From: Methanofollis sp. W23 | GTDB taxonomy: Archaea > Halobacteriota > Methanomicrobia > Methanomicrobiales > Methanofollaceae | Length of the DNA stretch: 64,000 nucleotides | Reading direction: 5' to 3' | Assembly (NCBI RefSeq): GCF_017875325.1 | Contig: NZ_JAGGMN010000001.1 | Span: 1,694,140 to 1,758,139 of the forward strand | In this document: positions 25,601-33,574 of the stretch, in pieces | How positions within the stretch are numbered: the stretch's first letter is position 1 | Layout of the letters: every line of letters starts with the position of its first letter | Notes under the pieces: generated by a model | The model's database searches: none | What the model saw: the letters and a program-made list of their open reading frames with translations, nothing else | What the model was told of the DNA's origin: nothing | Program-made: the position numbers and the translations under genes

Positions 25601-28600
25601 ACGAGAGGTCCATTTCCATGAACTCGTCCACCCTCCTGATGGCAGTGGAGCTTTAGATCCCCTCGACCCCGGCAGCCTTGTGCGCCGTCTCGTTAGACTT
25701 GGAATAAACCCTGCAGGGCCAGACAAAAGCGCTCAAAAGTACAAAGATAACCAAGATGACCATTCCAAAGATGTCCCTTGGAAGGAAGTGTATGATTTTA
25801 AGACTGGGTTGTGGACTCGCCTCTCAGTCGAGAAGGTTTTTGCGAGGTACACCGCACAGAAAAAAGTTCGTGAAGAAGTCTGCAAGTTCCTCTTCAGTAA
25901 GATCTACTTTGGGTTTGAATCCTCGGGTCTCGGGATCATCAAAGCAAACCTCAAAGACGAAGATGTAGAAGAAGCAGCGAAAAGGCTAGATATAAGCAAC
26001 ATCACATTCCGTGAGACCTGCGATGCGGCCCTCCGTGTCCTTGGAGACTGTTACAGGCACGAAGGTTCTGATTTCAAAAAAGATGACTGGGATGGTTATC
26101 GGAATAGCGGAAAGTGGAACGGGAGGTTTAGGAAGTGGGTCGAAGCAGTAGCTAAAAGCAATGGGCAGGTAGGAAAACGTAAGATAGACGATTTCGGTGA
26201 AGAAGTCCTGAAGGCCCTTAGAGAATCTGGGCACCATAGAGGGATAATCTCCACAAGTAGCCTGACCTTTAAAGTTGCCTCCGTCTTAGATCCTGTATGG
26301 GACTGTCCAAACTGTGAGCGTCCCCACCTCCACAGGTCAGGTGGCATCTGTACAAACTGTGGAGCCCCTCTCCCAGAAGAGCCTACCAGATTGTGTGAAG
26401 AGATCTGGGATAAGAACTATTACTCCTCTTTGACACGTACAGGGAGACCTCTCTTACGCCTCCACTGCGAGGAACTGACCGGACAGACCGATGATCAGCC
26501 TAGACGACAGAGACAGTTCCGCAACATATTCATCAGTGATGGAAATGGTACAGGCCCACGCGAAGTCCCAGAAGTTGACGAGATCGACATGCTGAGCGTC
26601 ACCACGACAATGGAAGTCGGCATCGATATTGGAGACTTGCAGGCAGTGATGCTGGCGAACATGCCTCCAGAACGGTTCAATTATCAGCAGAGGGCAGGTC
26701 GTGCAGGTCGTCGTGGTCAGGCGTTTTCTACAGTCCTCACCCTCTGTAGAGGAGGCCGGAGCCACGACGACTATCATTACCGATACCCCGAGCACATTAC
26801 AGGTGACCGTCCACCGGCACCCTTCCTCACCATGGGAGATGACCAGGAACAGATACGCAAGAGGGCTCTTGCAAAGGAGTGCCTCAGGAAGGCGTTCAAG
26901 GATGCTGGAGTCACATGGGCGGATGGCCCAAGCGGGAGAGACTCTCATGGTGAGTTTGGAAAAGCAGATAAATGGAACGGAAGTGAAGTGCAGTTAAAGG
27001 TTAAGGACTGGCTAAAGAATTACCCTTACAGGGAGGAAGTCATATCCTCCTTGACTGGAATCACTGAGAAAAACGAAGAGAAGAAGAGAGAACTCCTAGA
27101 CTACCTCAGTGATGATCTGCCACGGGATATCGATAATATCGTACAAGACGATGAGTTGCCTGGCGAAGGACTCGCCGAACGCCTTGCTGAAGCAGCAGTC
27201 CTCCCAATGTATGGCATGCCTTCGCGGGTGAGATCCCTCATTCACCACTTGCCCAAGGGCTCAAAGAGCCCATGGACTATCGAGCGAGACATAGAGATGG
27301 CCATAACAGAGTTCGCTCCAGGAGCTCAAAAGACCAAAGATAAAGCAGTACACACATCAATTGGTTTTTCTTCCCCTCTATGGGCTGCTGGAAATAAACA
27401 TTGGATGGCCACCTCAGGTGACGACTCAAACCCCATACCATTCGTCAGATGGGTGGCGCGGTGCAAGGCCTGTGGGAACATCTCTGTTTCTAAAGATGAC
27501 GTAGGCGCACCAAAGGCCTGCCCAGTATGCAAGAGGGCACTCGAGGAGAACATTGAGTACGCAAAAGTCGTGACGCCTGCTGGGTTCAGGACCGACTTCT
27601 CTGAAGGACGGGACTCCCTTGAGGACGAGCCCTATTTTGGTATGGTCTCTACTACGGCAGAAAAAATGGAACCAAAGGAAGAGGATGATTCTAGCAACTA
27701 TCACCTTGAGTTCTCTGACCGATCGAAGGTCTGGCGGATCAACGACAACCGTCAGGGGAACGTTCCACATTACTTCAGAGGGGCTATTGTCAAGACGTCA
27801 CAGAAGGTCGATTCATTAGACCCCCGGGTCAACCTTGAGCACCAGTGGATAGCAGAGCCATATATCAAAAAATTAGTAAATGAAAATGATAGACCTTCAC
27901 CTGAGGAGATCGAGGAACTCGCAATAGGGACCAGAAAGGTCACAAACATCATGAGCTTCGGGCCTCAGCGTGTGCCCCGAGGGCTAAACTTCGACCCCCT
28001 GTCTCCAGGTGGTGGAGTAAAGGCCGCCGTCTACTCCTCTGCGTTCTTGGTCCAAGCGGTCATCGCACAGATGCTCGATATCGACCCAGAAGAACTTGAG
28101 ATATGCCGGGTACAGCCAACGAGAACTGATAACACAACAGTCGTTGGGAGAGTTGTCCTCAGTGACAGACTACCGAACGGATCCGGGTTTGCATGTTGGA
28201 CTTTTGATAACTGGAAGAGCGTCATGGATGAAGTTCTCAACACTCCACCTGATTCGGACTCGTTTATGGGTAGACTAGTGTCCGATAGACACCGATATGG
28301 TGATGAACACACTCCTCCGTGCAGAACGGCGTGTTACCAGTGCCTCATGTCCTTTAGGAACATGTCTTACCATGGTCTGTTGGACTGGCGCCTTGGTCTT
28401 TCATATCTACGCACCCTCAACGACACCTCATACACCTGCGGCCTGACAGAGGCTGACTACAGACACCCTGAACTTCATGACTGGTACGAGACAGCAGAAC
28501 AGGAAGGACAACGTTTTTCGAGGCTCTATGGGTTTGAATATCACAACTCCAAAGAAGTTGGGCTGCCATACCTGACACATGGAGATAATGCCCTCATCGT

Positions 28601-28796
28601 CCACCAGCCCCTCTGGGACAGACACACTAGGGCAGGGATCTTCAACAAGGCGGTTTCAAAAGTGATCAGAAAAGGGTACGCACCACATGGTATAGACACG
28701 TTCAACCTGTTGCGCCGGCCGAGTTGGTGTTATTCACAATTTAACAAGGATTTACAAGGAAGAGGAGAAAATTCTGTGACACACCTGCCCCAATGA
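22599..28796 (+). CDS. Giant DEAD/DEAH helicase with DUF1998-like C-terminus (DruE-like)
   Basis: 2065 aa, an SF2 helicase. Walker A GTGSGKT is at 128-134 and the Walker B box DEIH at 384-387, followed by LYRGTAGTEVAYLL. The second RecA lobe carries MEVGIDIGDLQAV and QRAGRAGR (1364-1371). Zinc-ribbon-like Cys pairs occur near 668 (CENC), 1230-1250 (CPNC...CTNC) and 1625-1647 (CKAC...CPVC). The last ~290 residues, with CRTACYQCLMSF near 1907, resemble DUF1998. Size and architecture fit DruE, the signature protein of Druantia anti-phage systems; DISARM DrmA/DrmB is the other DUF1998 relative but splits these functions. It overlaps both neighbours by four bases. Confidence 0.88.
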   Translation: MIDPINSFDEVKEDVIKYIGTAFGTRFESINQERDEILHDPTVLCQDPWVEPLPVYKSSGKMVRATDGDRTIELSPEDLGNALTARQLEEFKELVSCGLFKDGLTLYTHQLEMLQEALKGSRHCVITAGTGSGKTEAFLLPLFAELIKESSTAETWKTPAKPLDHQDDWWKENDDIKGWRDDLLRNDKICWVSQRANESPAPTTGRPAAVRAMLIYPMNALVEDQLSRLRRALDSDTAREWFRKRRDGNHFYFGRYTGITPVPGHQYNEPGETGGINEKKVNSLVEELQKIDSTSRQVREYTQGGTPGTPDEKKRREAQYFFQHLDGGEMRCRWDMQDMPPDVLITNFSMLSIMMMREEEDNIFEATREWLQEDPSHVFHLIIDEIHLYRGTAGTEVAYLLRLLLLRLGLTPDSPQLRILGSSASLGGEEEGLEFLHKFFGAKKERFTIINGVEEVVDEFGPEDSRHLGEEFVEAFCTISQGADCAGSVETIPEVVWADAAAYIAEATGSNIGMDECDKRVTLLAQLEAPGLNLSSQVRTACSEIENSEKRTRAVSLEDFGTEIFGSEIESEKARNAVRGLFIVRGLCTELRDERISGRDTAEYVQGKYGASSPLPSFRFHWLFRNLDGLWAATRPEEESPDGRPVGQLFTQPHLTSRGEEPSRVLELLYCENCGTVYLGGNRLVTEDDLVEMLPVEPDIEALPDKGAVQIVEKRKYVDYAVFWPNGPHQSINDDAGNGPWPLKRDYKDESKGDSKNDPKYDGRWSEAILDTRSGKVESGHEIPSGEEDVWVTGYLFQVYKKGERDPVRIRGRPKNLAAVSALPTRCAACGADYQYSKKKVSPVRGFRTGYAKMTQLLTDELFFQLPDDLKKVVTFSDSREEAARTAIGVERNHYLQLLREAFTEELRTRTNGKAQVLEDLEAHYEEVSATDSVNPAFLCPASKKYLEWDINFLNKVRDDLITVREYDPEEGSSHAKRQKNRKDYTEALERLQTIRKDGASREVHFHELVHPPDGSGALDPLDPGSLVRRLVRLGINPAGPDKSAQKYKDNQDDHSKDVPWKEVYDFKTGLWTRLSVEKVFARYTAQKKVREEVCKFLFSKIYFGFESSGLGIIKANLKDEDVEEAAKRLDISNITFRETCDAALRVLGDCYRHEGSDFKKDDWDGYRNSGKWNGRFRKWVEAVAKSNGQVGKRKIDDFGEEVLKALRESGHHRGIISTSSLTFKVASVLDPVWDCPNCERPHLHRSGGICTNCGAPLPEEPTRLCEEIWDKNYYSSLTRTGRPLLRLHCEELTGQTDDQPRRQRQFRNIFISDGNGTGPREVPEVDEIDMLSVTTTMEVGIDIGDLQAVMLANMPPERFNYQQRAGRAGRRGQAFSTVLTLCRGGRSHDDYHYRYPEHITGDRPPAPFLTMGDDQEQIRKRALAKECLRKAFKDAGVTWADGPSGRDSHGEFGKADKWNGSEVQLKVKDWLKNYPYREEVISSLTGITEKNEEKKRELLDYLSDDLPRDIDNIVQDDELPGEGLAERLAEAAVLPMYGMPSRVRSLIHHLPKGSKSPWTIERDIEMAITEFAPGAQKTKDKAVHTSIGFSSPLWAAGNKHWMATSGDDSNPIPFVRWVARCKACGNISVSKDDVGAPKACPVCKRALEENIEYAKVVTPAGFRTDFSEGRDSLEDEPYFGMVSTTAEKMEPKEEDDSSNYHLEFSDRSKVWRINDNRQGNVPHYFRGAIVKTSQKVDSLDPRVNLEHQWIAEPYIKKLVNENDRPSPEEIEELAIGTRKVTNIMSFGPQRVPRGLNFDPLSPGGGVKAAVYSSAFLVQAVIAQMLDIDPEELEICRVQPTRTDNTTVVGRVVLSDRLPNGSGFACWTFDNWKSVMDEVLNTPPDSDSFMGRLVSDRHRYGDEHTPPCRTACYQCLMSFRNMSYHGLLDWRLGLSYLRTLNDTSYTCGLTEADYRHPELHDWYETAEQEGQRFSRLYGFEYHNSKEVGLPYLTHGDNALIVHQPLWDRHTRAGIFNKAVSKVIRKGYAPHGIDTFNLLRRPSWCYSQFNKDLQGRGENSVTHLPQ

Positions 28797-29926
28797 GACC
28801 GGGCGTCCTCCCTCTACCCCCACCAATCAGTCCCCTTCGACGTGTCACGCCGAGTACCTTCCAGGCCCATCGGGAGTGCCCGCTAAGGGCGGTGTGGTCC
28901 GCGGCCCGGCAAAATACTCCGCTCCCAACTTTTGCGGGTGCAGTGCTAGGGAGAGTCATCCACAGTGCCATAGAGTATGCAAGAAGAGAGCATGTGAGGT
29001 CAAGAGATGACTTTGAACAGATCTGGGGTCAGTGTATGCACAATGAGGAGAAGGTGCTGGTACAGTCTTGGACTGAGGCACATCTTGTCCCGCTCTCTCA
29101 GTCTGTACGTAATTATGAACAAAAAAAAGAATTGTGTTGGCTTGCAGTACGGGACATAAAACCCTCTTTTAGCCGAAAATGGCGGAGGTCTCCTCCTATA
29201 TGGCCACCATGTGGGGACGAACTCTGGCTAGAGACACGAGATGGAGTGTGTGTCGGCCGGGTTGACCGTATCAACAACAAAGGAGGCGTTATCGAGGTTA
29301 TTGACTATAAATCAAAAGTATTACTCCCTCATGCTGAGATGGGAGATGACCTAGGCACCTACACCCCCCAACTAAAATACTACGCTGCTCTCTACCATGC
29401 ACAGTATAGAGAGTGGCCCACGATTTTGAAAATTGTTGCAAATGGGGGACAAGAAATTGAAATACCTTTTACCCATGACGAGTGTGAGAGTCTCCTCAAG
29501 GAAGCCTACACCTTGCTCGCAAAGGTCAACTGTACCATACGGAGTGCTTCATTAGACAAGAGGAAAGCACTCTCTTCACTTGCAAAGCCATCGCCGAAGA
29601 CGTGCTCACTTTGTCTTTTCCGCCCAGTATGTGCTCCATATTGGGAAGGACGTTCCCGAGCACCAAACGAAGACTGGCCAAATGACCTCCATGGTACAAT
29701 TATTGAAACCGGTCGGTGGGGTAAGGACAGAGTTTACCTAGACATCGCCCCTTACGAAGGGGACAAGTATGTTAAGGTTAAGGTCATTGAGGTCTCCTCA
29801 GGGAGGCATCCTGCTCTCAAGAGAGAGAAAAAGGAAGTTTACCTCTTCTCTCTCCTACAATATAAGGATAGACCAGATGTTTTCGCGGAAGGTAAGTATA
29901 CAACCATCTATGTGCCCAAACACTGA
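28793..29926 (+). CDS. PD-(D/E)XK nuclease of the Cas4/RecB type with Fe-S cysteines
   Basis: 377 aa, overlapping the helicase stop (ATGA). N-terminal TPSTFQAHRECPLRAVW supplies C29, and GRVIHSAIEYA (53-63) is the helix before the core. The catalytic set is G-R-V-D158, then D171-Y-K173 in EVIDYKSK, and Q193...Y196 (motif QxxxY) in TPQLKYYAALYH. C271-x2-C274-x5-C280 completes a four-Cys Fe-S cluster. Residues 298-377 look like an added OB-type domain. All catalytic residues are present, so it should be an active exonuclease or endonuclease acting with the DruE-like helicase. I do not recall a Cas4-like nuclease as a standard Druantia member, which makes it notable. Confidence 0.88.
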   Translation: MRPGVLPLPPPISPLRRVTPSTFQAHRECPLRAVWSAARQNTPLPTFAGAVLGRVIHSAIEYARREHVRSRDDFEQIWGQCMHNEEKVLVQSWTEAHLVPLSQSVRNYEQKKELCWLAVRDIKPSFSRKWRRSPPIWPPCGDELWLETRDGVCVGRVDRINNKGGVIEVIDYKSKVLLPHAEMGDDLGTYTPQLKYYAALYHAQYREWPTILKIVANGGQEIEIPFTHDECESLLKEAYTLLAKVNCTIRSASLDKRKALSSLAKPSPKTCSLCLFRPVCAPYWEGRSRAPNEDWPNDLHGTIIETGRWGKDRVYLDIAPYEGDKYVKVKVIEVSSGRHPALKREKKEVYLFSLLQYKDRPDVFAEGKYTTIYVPKH

Positions 29927-30090
29927 AAAGGTACCAACGCGGGATCCACCATGGTCATGACTTGCATGAATGAAGGCAGCAGATGGTGTCCGGATTGGAT
30001 CCTCAAGCAAATTGTATGTGTCTGTTCATTAGATTTGTTATAGGTTGAAATGCGATAATTCAAAATAGAGTCTCTATTAATCATAAGTTT

Positions 30091-30750
30091 GTGGTTGATA
30101 AAGATACTCTCCAAAAAAAATATTTTGTTCAAATTATATTGGAATGGTCAAGCAAATATAAAAGGGACTTTGAATGGCGAAAAAATCGTACTCCCTATAG
30201 AATATTTGTTGCAGAATTATTACTGAAAAGAACAACAAGCAAAGCTGCAACTAGGGTTTTTCACAAATTTATTACAAAATATCCAGATATCTTCGCCTTA
30301 GCACATGCCGATATAGACGAACTTAAATCAATTATCAAACCAATCGGCTTGTATGAGCAGAGATCAAAAGGTTTGGTAGAAGCAGCTAGATATATCGTAA
30401 ATACCTTCAATGGTGTGTTTCCCCCGTCCAAAGATCAATTGTTATCCATACCTCATGTTGGTGAATATACTGCAGGATGTATCCTTTCATTTGGTATGGG
30501 CATCCCATCCCCTGTAGTTGATTCAAATGTCCAGAGACTCCTATCAAGAGTATTCTGTAGTTCTGTTGGTGATAAACCAAGTATAGGTCAAACTATAAAA
30601 TTGGCCCGGATATTAATCCCAAAGGACTGCCATGTCGATTTTAATTATGCCCTAATAGATTTTGGCGCGGTTGTATGTACATACCGGGGTTGCTATGGAG
30701 ATACCTGTCCCCTCAAAGACATCTGCGACATGAATTCTCATAATGAATAG
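30091..30750 (+). CDS. HhH-GPD DNA glycosylase, Mig.Mth-like T/G mismatch thymine glycosylase
   Basis: 219 aa, GTG start at 30091. The endonuclease III fold is clear: TPYRIFVAELLLKRTTS with E42, the helix-hairpin-helix LSIPHVGEYTAGC, and PVVDSN with catalytic D144. The residue after GE in the hairpin is Tyr126, not the Lys of endonuclease III. Tyr126, Asp144 and Glu42 are, as I recall, the active-site set of Mig.Mth, the methanogen thymine-DNA glycosylase encoded beside a 5mC methyltransferase. It would remove T arising from 5mC deamination, protecting methylated sites. The Fe-S cysteines are C196, C201, C206 and C212, spaced 4-4-5 rather than the usual 6-2-5. Confidence 0.85.
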   Translation: MVDKDTLQKKYFVQIILEWSSKYKRDFEWRKNRTPYRIFVAELLLKRTTSKAATRVFHKFITKYPDIFALAHADIDELKSIIKPIGLYEQRSKGLVEAARYIVNTFNGVFPPSKDQLLSIPHVGEYTAGCILSFGMGIPSPVVDSNVQRLLSRVFCSSVGDKPSIGQTIKLARILIPKDCHVDFNYALIDFGAVVCTYRGCYGDTCPLKDICDMNSHNE

Positions 30751-30812
30751 ATAAAGCCTTTAATCACAGAATAAAATGGTTATTGAATATTTTTTACTGT
30801 ATTGGTGACAGA

Positions 30813-32165
30813 ATGCTCGGTCAAACCCCCCCTACCCCCAAGCCTTCACAGACTAAGTTCAAAGTAATATCATTATTTTCTGGAGCAATGGGCCTTGACC
30901 TCGGCCTCCAATGTACAAGTCAATTTGAAATAATCGCCTGCGTAGAAAAAGAGAAAGTTTTTTGCGATACGATTCGTCTGAACCAAGAAAAGGGTCTTTT
31001 GTCAAAGGATCTGAAAATATTTGAGGAAGATATTCATGAAATTAATCCAAAGGACATATTAGACTCTGTTGGTCTCCGACCTGGAGAGGTCGATCTAATC
31101 GCTGGAGGGCCGCCGTGTCAACCATTTAGCACGGCAGGTAGGAGAGGAACTCTCCAAGATCCTCGTGGGACATTGCTCTGGGAATACTTGCGTTTTATCA
31201 AGGATATCCAACCTCGGTTCTTCCTTATAGAAAATGTAAGAGGGTTGATGTCTGCGGCTCTGAGGCATAGACCCATTGCAGAAAGGCCTGAATTTGGTGG
31301 AGCGCCCCTTGAAGATGTCGAAAAACCAGGATCCTTTGTCCATCATTTTGCTGAGGATCTAAAAAAAATTAATGGCAGTTCATATCGTCTTGACTGTTTT
31401 GGGGTAAATGCTGTCAATTATGGGGCCCCTCAGATCCGCGAGAGAGTCCTTTTCATTGGAAATAGATATCACGCCCAAGTTAAATTCCCAAACCCCACCC
31501 ATTGTTCTCCTCAGGCAAATAATGGTCAGAGTAAAGTCCTCAACTCAGAGGTTCAACCTCTTAAACCTTGGAAAACTCTCAGAGATGCGATAGGAGATCT
31601 AAAGGAAGAGAATCCAATCATATCAGATTTCAGCCCTAGAAAAAAATATTATCTTAGCAAAGTACCCGGGGGCTCAAACTGGCGGAGTCTCACTGTTGAA
31701 GACCAGAAAAAGTCTATGGGGAGAGCATGGTATGCAACAGGTGGGAGGTCCGGATGGTGGAGGAGGTTAAGTTACGACCTTCCCTGCCCGACACTGATGA
31801 CGCTGCCAACTCACGCTTCCACATCTCTTTGCCATCCTCAAGAAGTCCGTGCATTAACACTTAGAGAATATGCTCGGATTCAAGAGTTTCCTGATGAATG
31901 GGAATTTGTCGGGACAACGGCCCAACAATATGCTCAAGTCGGAAATGCGGTTCCAGTCCGCCTTGGTAAGGTTGCGGGCGAGGTAATAATTTCACACCTG
32001 AAAAGTCTGAAAGAGAGGAATTGGGAACCCTATCCTGATCCTGGTGAGAACGTCAGAATAAAATATATTCAATCCCACGTTAGAACTCGTCAATGGTATA
32101 AAAATGGAAAAACGATCATACTTGATGATATAAATAAAAAAAGTGCATCAGATCTAATCAAATAA
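30813..32165 (+). CDS. DNA (cytosine-5)-methyltransferase
   Basis: 450 aa from ATG 30813 (TTG 30783 adds ten residues). The canonical motifs are complete: I FSGAMGLDLGL (22-32), IV GPPCQPFS (99-106) with catalytic C102, VI ENVRG (140-144), VIII QIRERV (207-212), and X VGNAVPVRL (377-385). The target-recognition region (about 300-345) includes WWRRLSYDLPCPTLMTLPTHAST; its specificity cannot be read off. The C-terminal ~50 residues extend past motif X. It follows the T/G glycosylase by 62 nt in the same orientation. No cognate type II endonuclease lies next to it, so it may serve the DruE-like operon (as DruM does in type II Druantia) or be an orphan. Confidence 0.93.
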   Translation: MLGQTPPTPKPSQTKFKVISLFSGAMGLDLGLQCTSQFEIIACVEKEKVFCDTIRLNQEKGLLSKDLKIFEEDIHEINPKDILDSVGLRPGEVDLIAGGPPCQPFSTAGRRGTLQDPRGTLLWEYLRFIKDIQPRFFLIENVRGLMSAALRHRPIAERPEFGGAPLEDVEKPGSFVHHFAEDLKKINGSSYRLDCFGVNAVNYGAPQIRERVLFIGNRYHAQVKFPNPTHCSPQANNGQSKVLNSEVQPLKPWKTLRDAIGDLKEENPIISDFSPRKKYYLSKVPGGSNWRSLTVEDQKKSMGRAWYATGGRSGWWRRLSYDLPCPTLMTLPTHASTSLCHPQEVRALTLREYARIQEFPDEWEFVGTTAQQYAQVGNAVPVRLGKVAGEVIISHLKSLKERNWEPYPDPGENVRIKYIQSHVRTRQWYKNGKTIILDDINKKSASDLIK

Positions 32166-32513
32166 AACTATGCATCTGATACATTATCCTCTGGTTCTAA
32201 CCACTCTCGCACCCTTTTTTTCTCCACCTACAAGGGAACGATAGTCCCTACAACCTTCTTCACATAAGACCTCGTCGTCTGGGATCATACAGTCCACTTT
32301 TCCCGTATCTTCACCATATGAAGATGAAGTCTTTAGGTTATCACCTCGACAGGTGGTCACTACCATCCACGTCAACTTTCTCATCCCCCCCTCAAGATCG
32401 CCCCCAAAGAAAATAAAAACCAGAAACCCGGATGAACCCCAGACCCGAAGCCCTATGAAAACCCATCTCCAAAAAACATCCGTCACCCGCGAACCTCACC
32501 GCAGGATCCCCCC
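32166..32513. other. Right margin of the AT-rich island
   Basis: No gene supported. It has a T7 run near 32214-32220 that may terminate the methyltransferase transcript, then mixed-composition sequence returning to higher GC before the UbiA pseudogene. Confidence 0.45.
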
Positions 32514-32830
32514 ATGACCCTCCGCGCCTACGCCGACCTTCTACGCCTCCACTTCGCCTTCGCCTGGCCGCTCCTCTTCTGCTCCGGCCTCGTCCTCGCC
32601 TTCGGCACCTACGAAACCTTCTCCTGGCCCCTCGTCATCACCGCCGCCCTCATCGGGCTCTTCGGCTTCGAGGCCAGGATGGTGCTCAAGACTATGTGGA
32701 CCGCGAACGCGATACGCGGGACGTCGAAGGGCGACCGACCCGGCACTGACCTCTTCGGGACAAGGCCCCTTCAGAGAAGGGACGCCGGACCCGCCGGACG
32801 TTAACACGTTCGCACCTGGAATGCACCCGG
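32514..32830 (+). pseudogene. UbiA-family prenyltransferase pseudogene, frameshifted and truncated
   Basis: ATG 32514 opens a normal UbiA N-terminus (LRLHFAFAWPLLFCSGLVLAF, ALIGLFGFEARMVL). The expected NDxxD motif then continues only in another frame (DYVDRERDTRDVEG, about 32690-32735). The text returns to the first frame for GDRPGTDLFGTRP and shifts again for FREGTPDPPDVNTF and GMHP (about 32768-32830). After that no homology is visible, so the C-terminal two thirds is gone. Three frame changes and a truncation make it clearly dead. It is GC-rich like the backbone and marks the right flank of the defence island. Confidence 0.8.
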
Positions 32831-32835
32831 ATGGC

Positions 32836-33343
32836 ACCGAAAATATGCAGAAGACAGGAACAGAGGAACGGCCCCAGAGTACCTATTATAGAGAGGAGAG
32901 AGAGATCTCTCTCTCTCATAGTACTATATTGCACCAGAACCGGAGAGCACCCGGCACCCCTGATCGGTCAGGGTCTCCGGGGGGGTGTGCGTGCGATCGG
33001 TGTCCTGATGCACACGACGGCAAAGATCGGGTGAAAACCATTCGATCTGCAATCAATACCATAAAATCCATTCGTTCATTGACAATGCCGGAGTGCAGGA
33101 CAATGCACTCAGGTGCACCCATGCAAACAGAGTGCGCTCCCATCGCATCCGCCGGCGCCTGGAGAGGAACCTGCCGCCAAACCTATTGTCCATCAGCGCC
33201 CCGAGCACCCGGACCTCGTCGCAAGCGATCCCCTTCTCCCCGACAAAGGGGGTGAGTCCTTTGAGGAAGCCCCCCCTTTGTCGTCGATCCGCAGGGAGAA
33301 GACCCGGCCGGCAGGGGGATGATAGCGTCGCCCGCGGGACGGT
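32836..33343. other. Intergenic region, no gene seen
   Basis: Contains a long GA/TC palindrome (GAGAGAGATCTCTCTC around 32897-32915), AT-rich patches near 33040-33085, and no credible coding sequence. May include remains of the truncated UbiA neighbourhood. Confidence 0.45.
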
Positions 33344-33574
33344 TCAGGACGATCCTTCGTCCAGCATCATCGCCACCTGTTTTCGAAGAGGGGACAGGTA
33401 CTTTTCGACGATACCCCACACGACCTCAACGTTCTCGAACTGACATTCAACTGCGGAACGGAGCATCGGGTCGTTCCGGTAATCGTCGAAGGTTTTCCCG
33501 TCAACAAATGTCGTGATCAGCTCGGAGGCCGCGGCCACGTCGTAGAGGTACTTCCTGATCTCATGGGGCGGCAT
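33344..33574 (-). CDS. HepT-like protein with internal deletion (loss of RNase motif)
   Basis: 76 aa. The N-terminus matches HepT/DUF86 proteins (IRKYLYDVAAASELI, DYRNDPMLRSAVECQFE) and the C-terminus matches their end (VWGIVEKYLSPLRKQV). The central part, which normally carries IIGEAL and the R-x4-H-x-Y catalytic or AMPylated motif, is absent, joined in frame at QFE/NVEVVW. Normal members are about 110-140 aa. The toxin activity is therefore probably lost. It starts inside the end of the MntA-like gene (14-nt overlap), keeping the normal module order. Confidence 0.7.
   Translation of the reverse strand: MPPHEIRKYLYDVAAASELITTFVDGKTFDDYRNDPMLRSAVECQFENVEVVWGIVEKYLSPLRKQVAMMLDEGSS

Noticed and set aside
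22599-28796. DISARM DrmA/DrmB interpretation of the giant helicase
   Set aside because: DISARM carries helicase and DUF1998 on separate proteins and includes a PLD-type DrmC, which is absent here; a single ~2000-residue fusion fits DruE better, though a profile search is needed to be sure.
32890-32920. GAGAGAGATCTCTCTC palindrome as a regulatory site or origin element
   Set aside because: Simple GA/TC repeat symmetry in a gene-poor, decayed area; no second copy or adjacent gene organisation supporting function.
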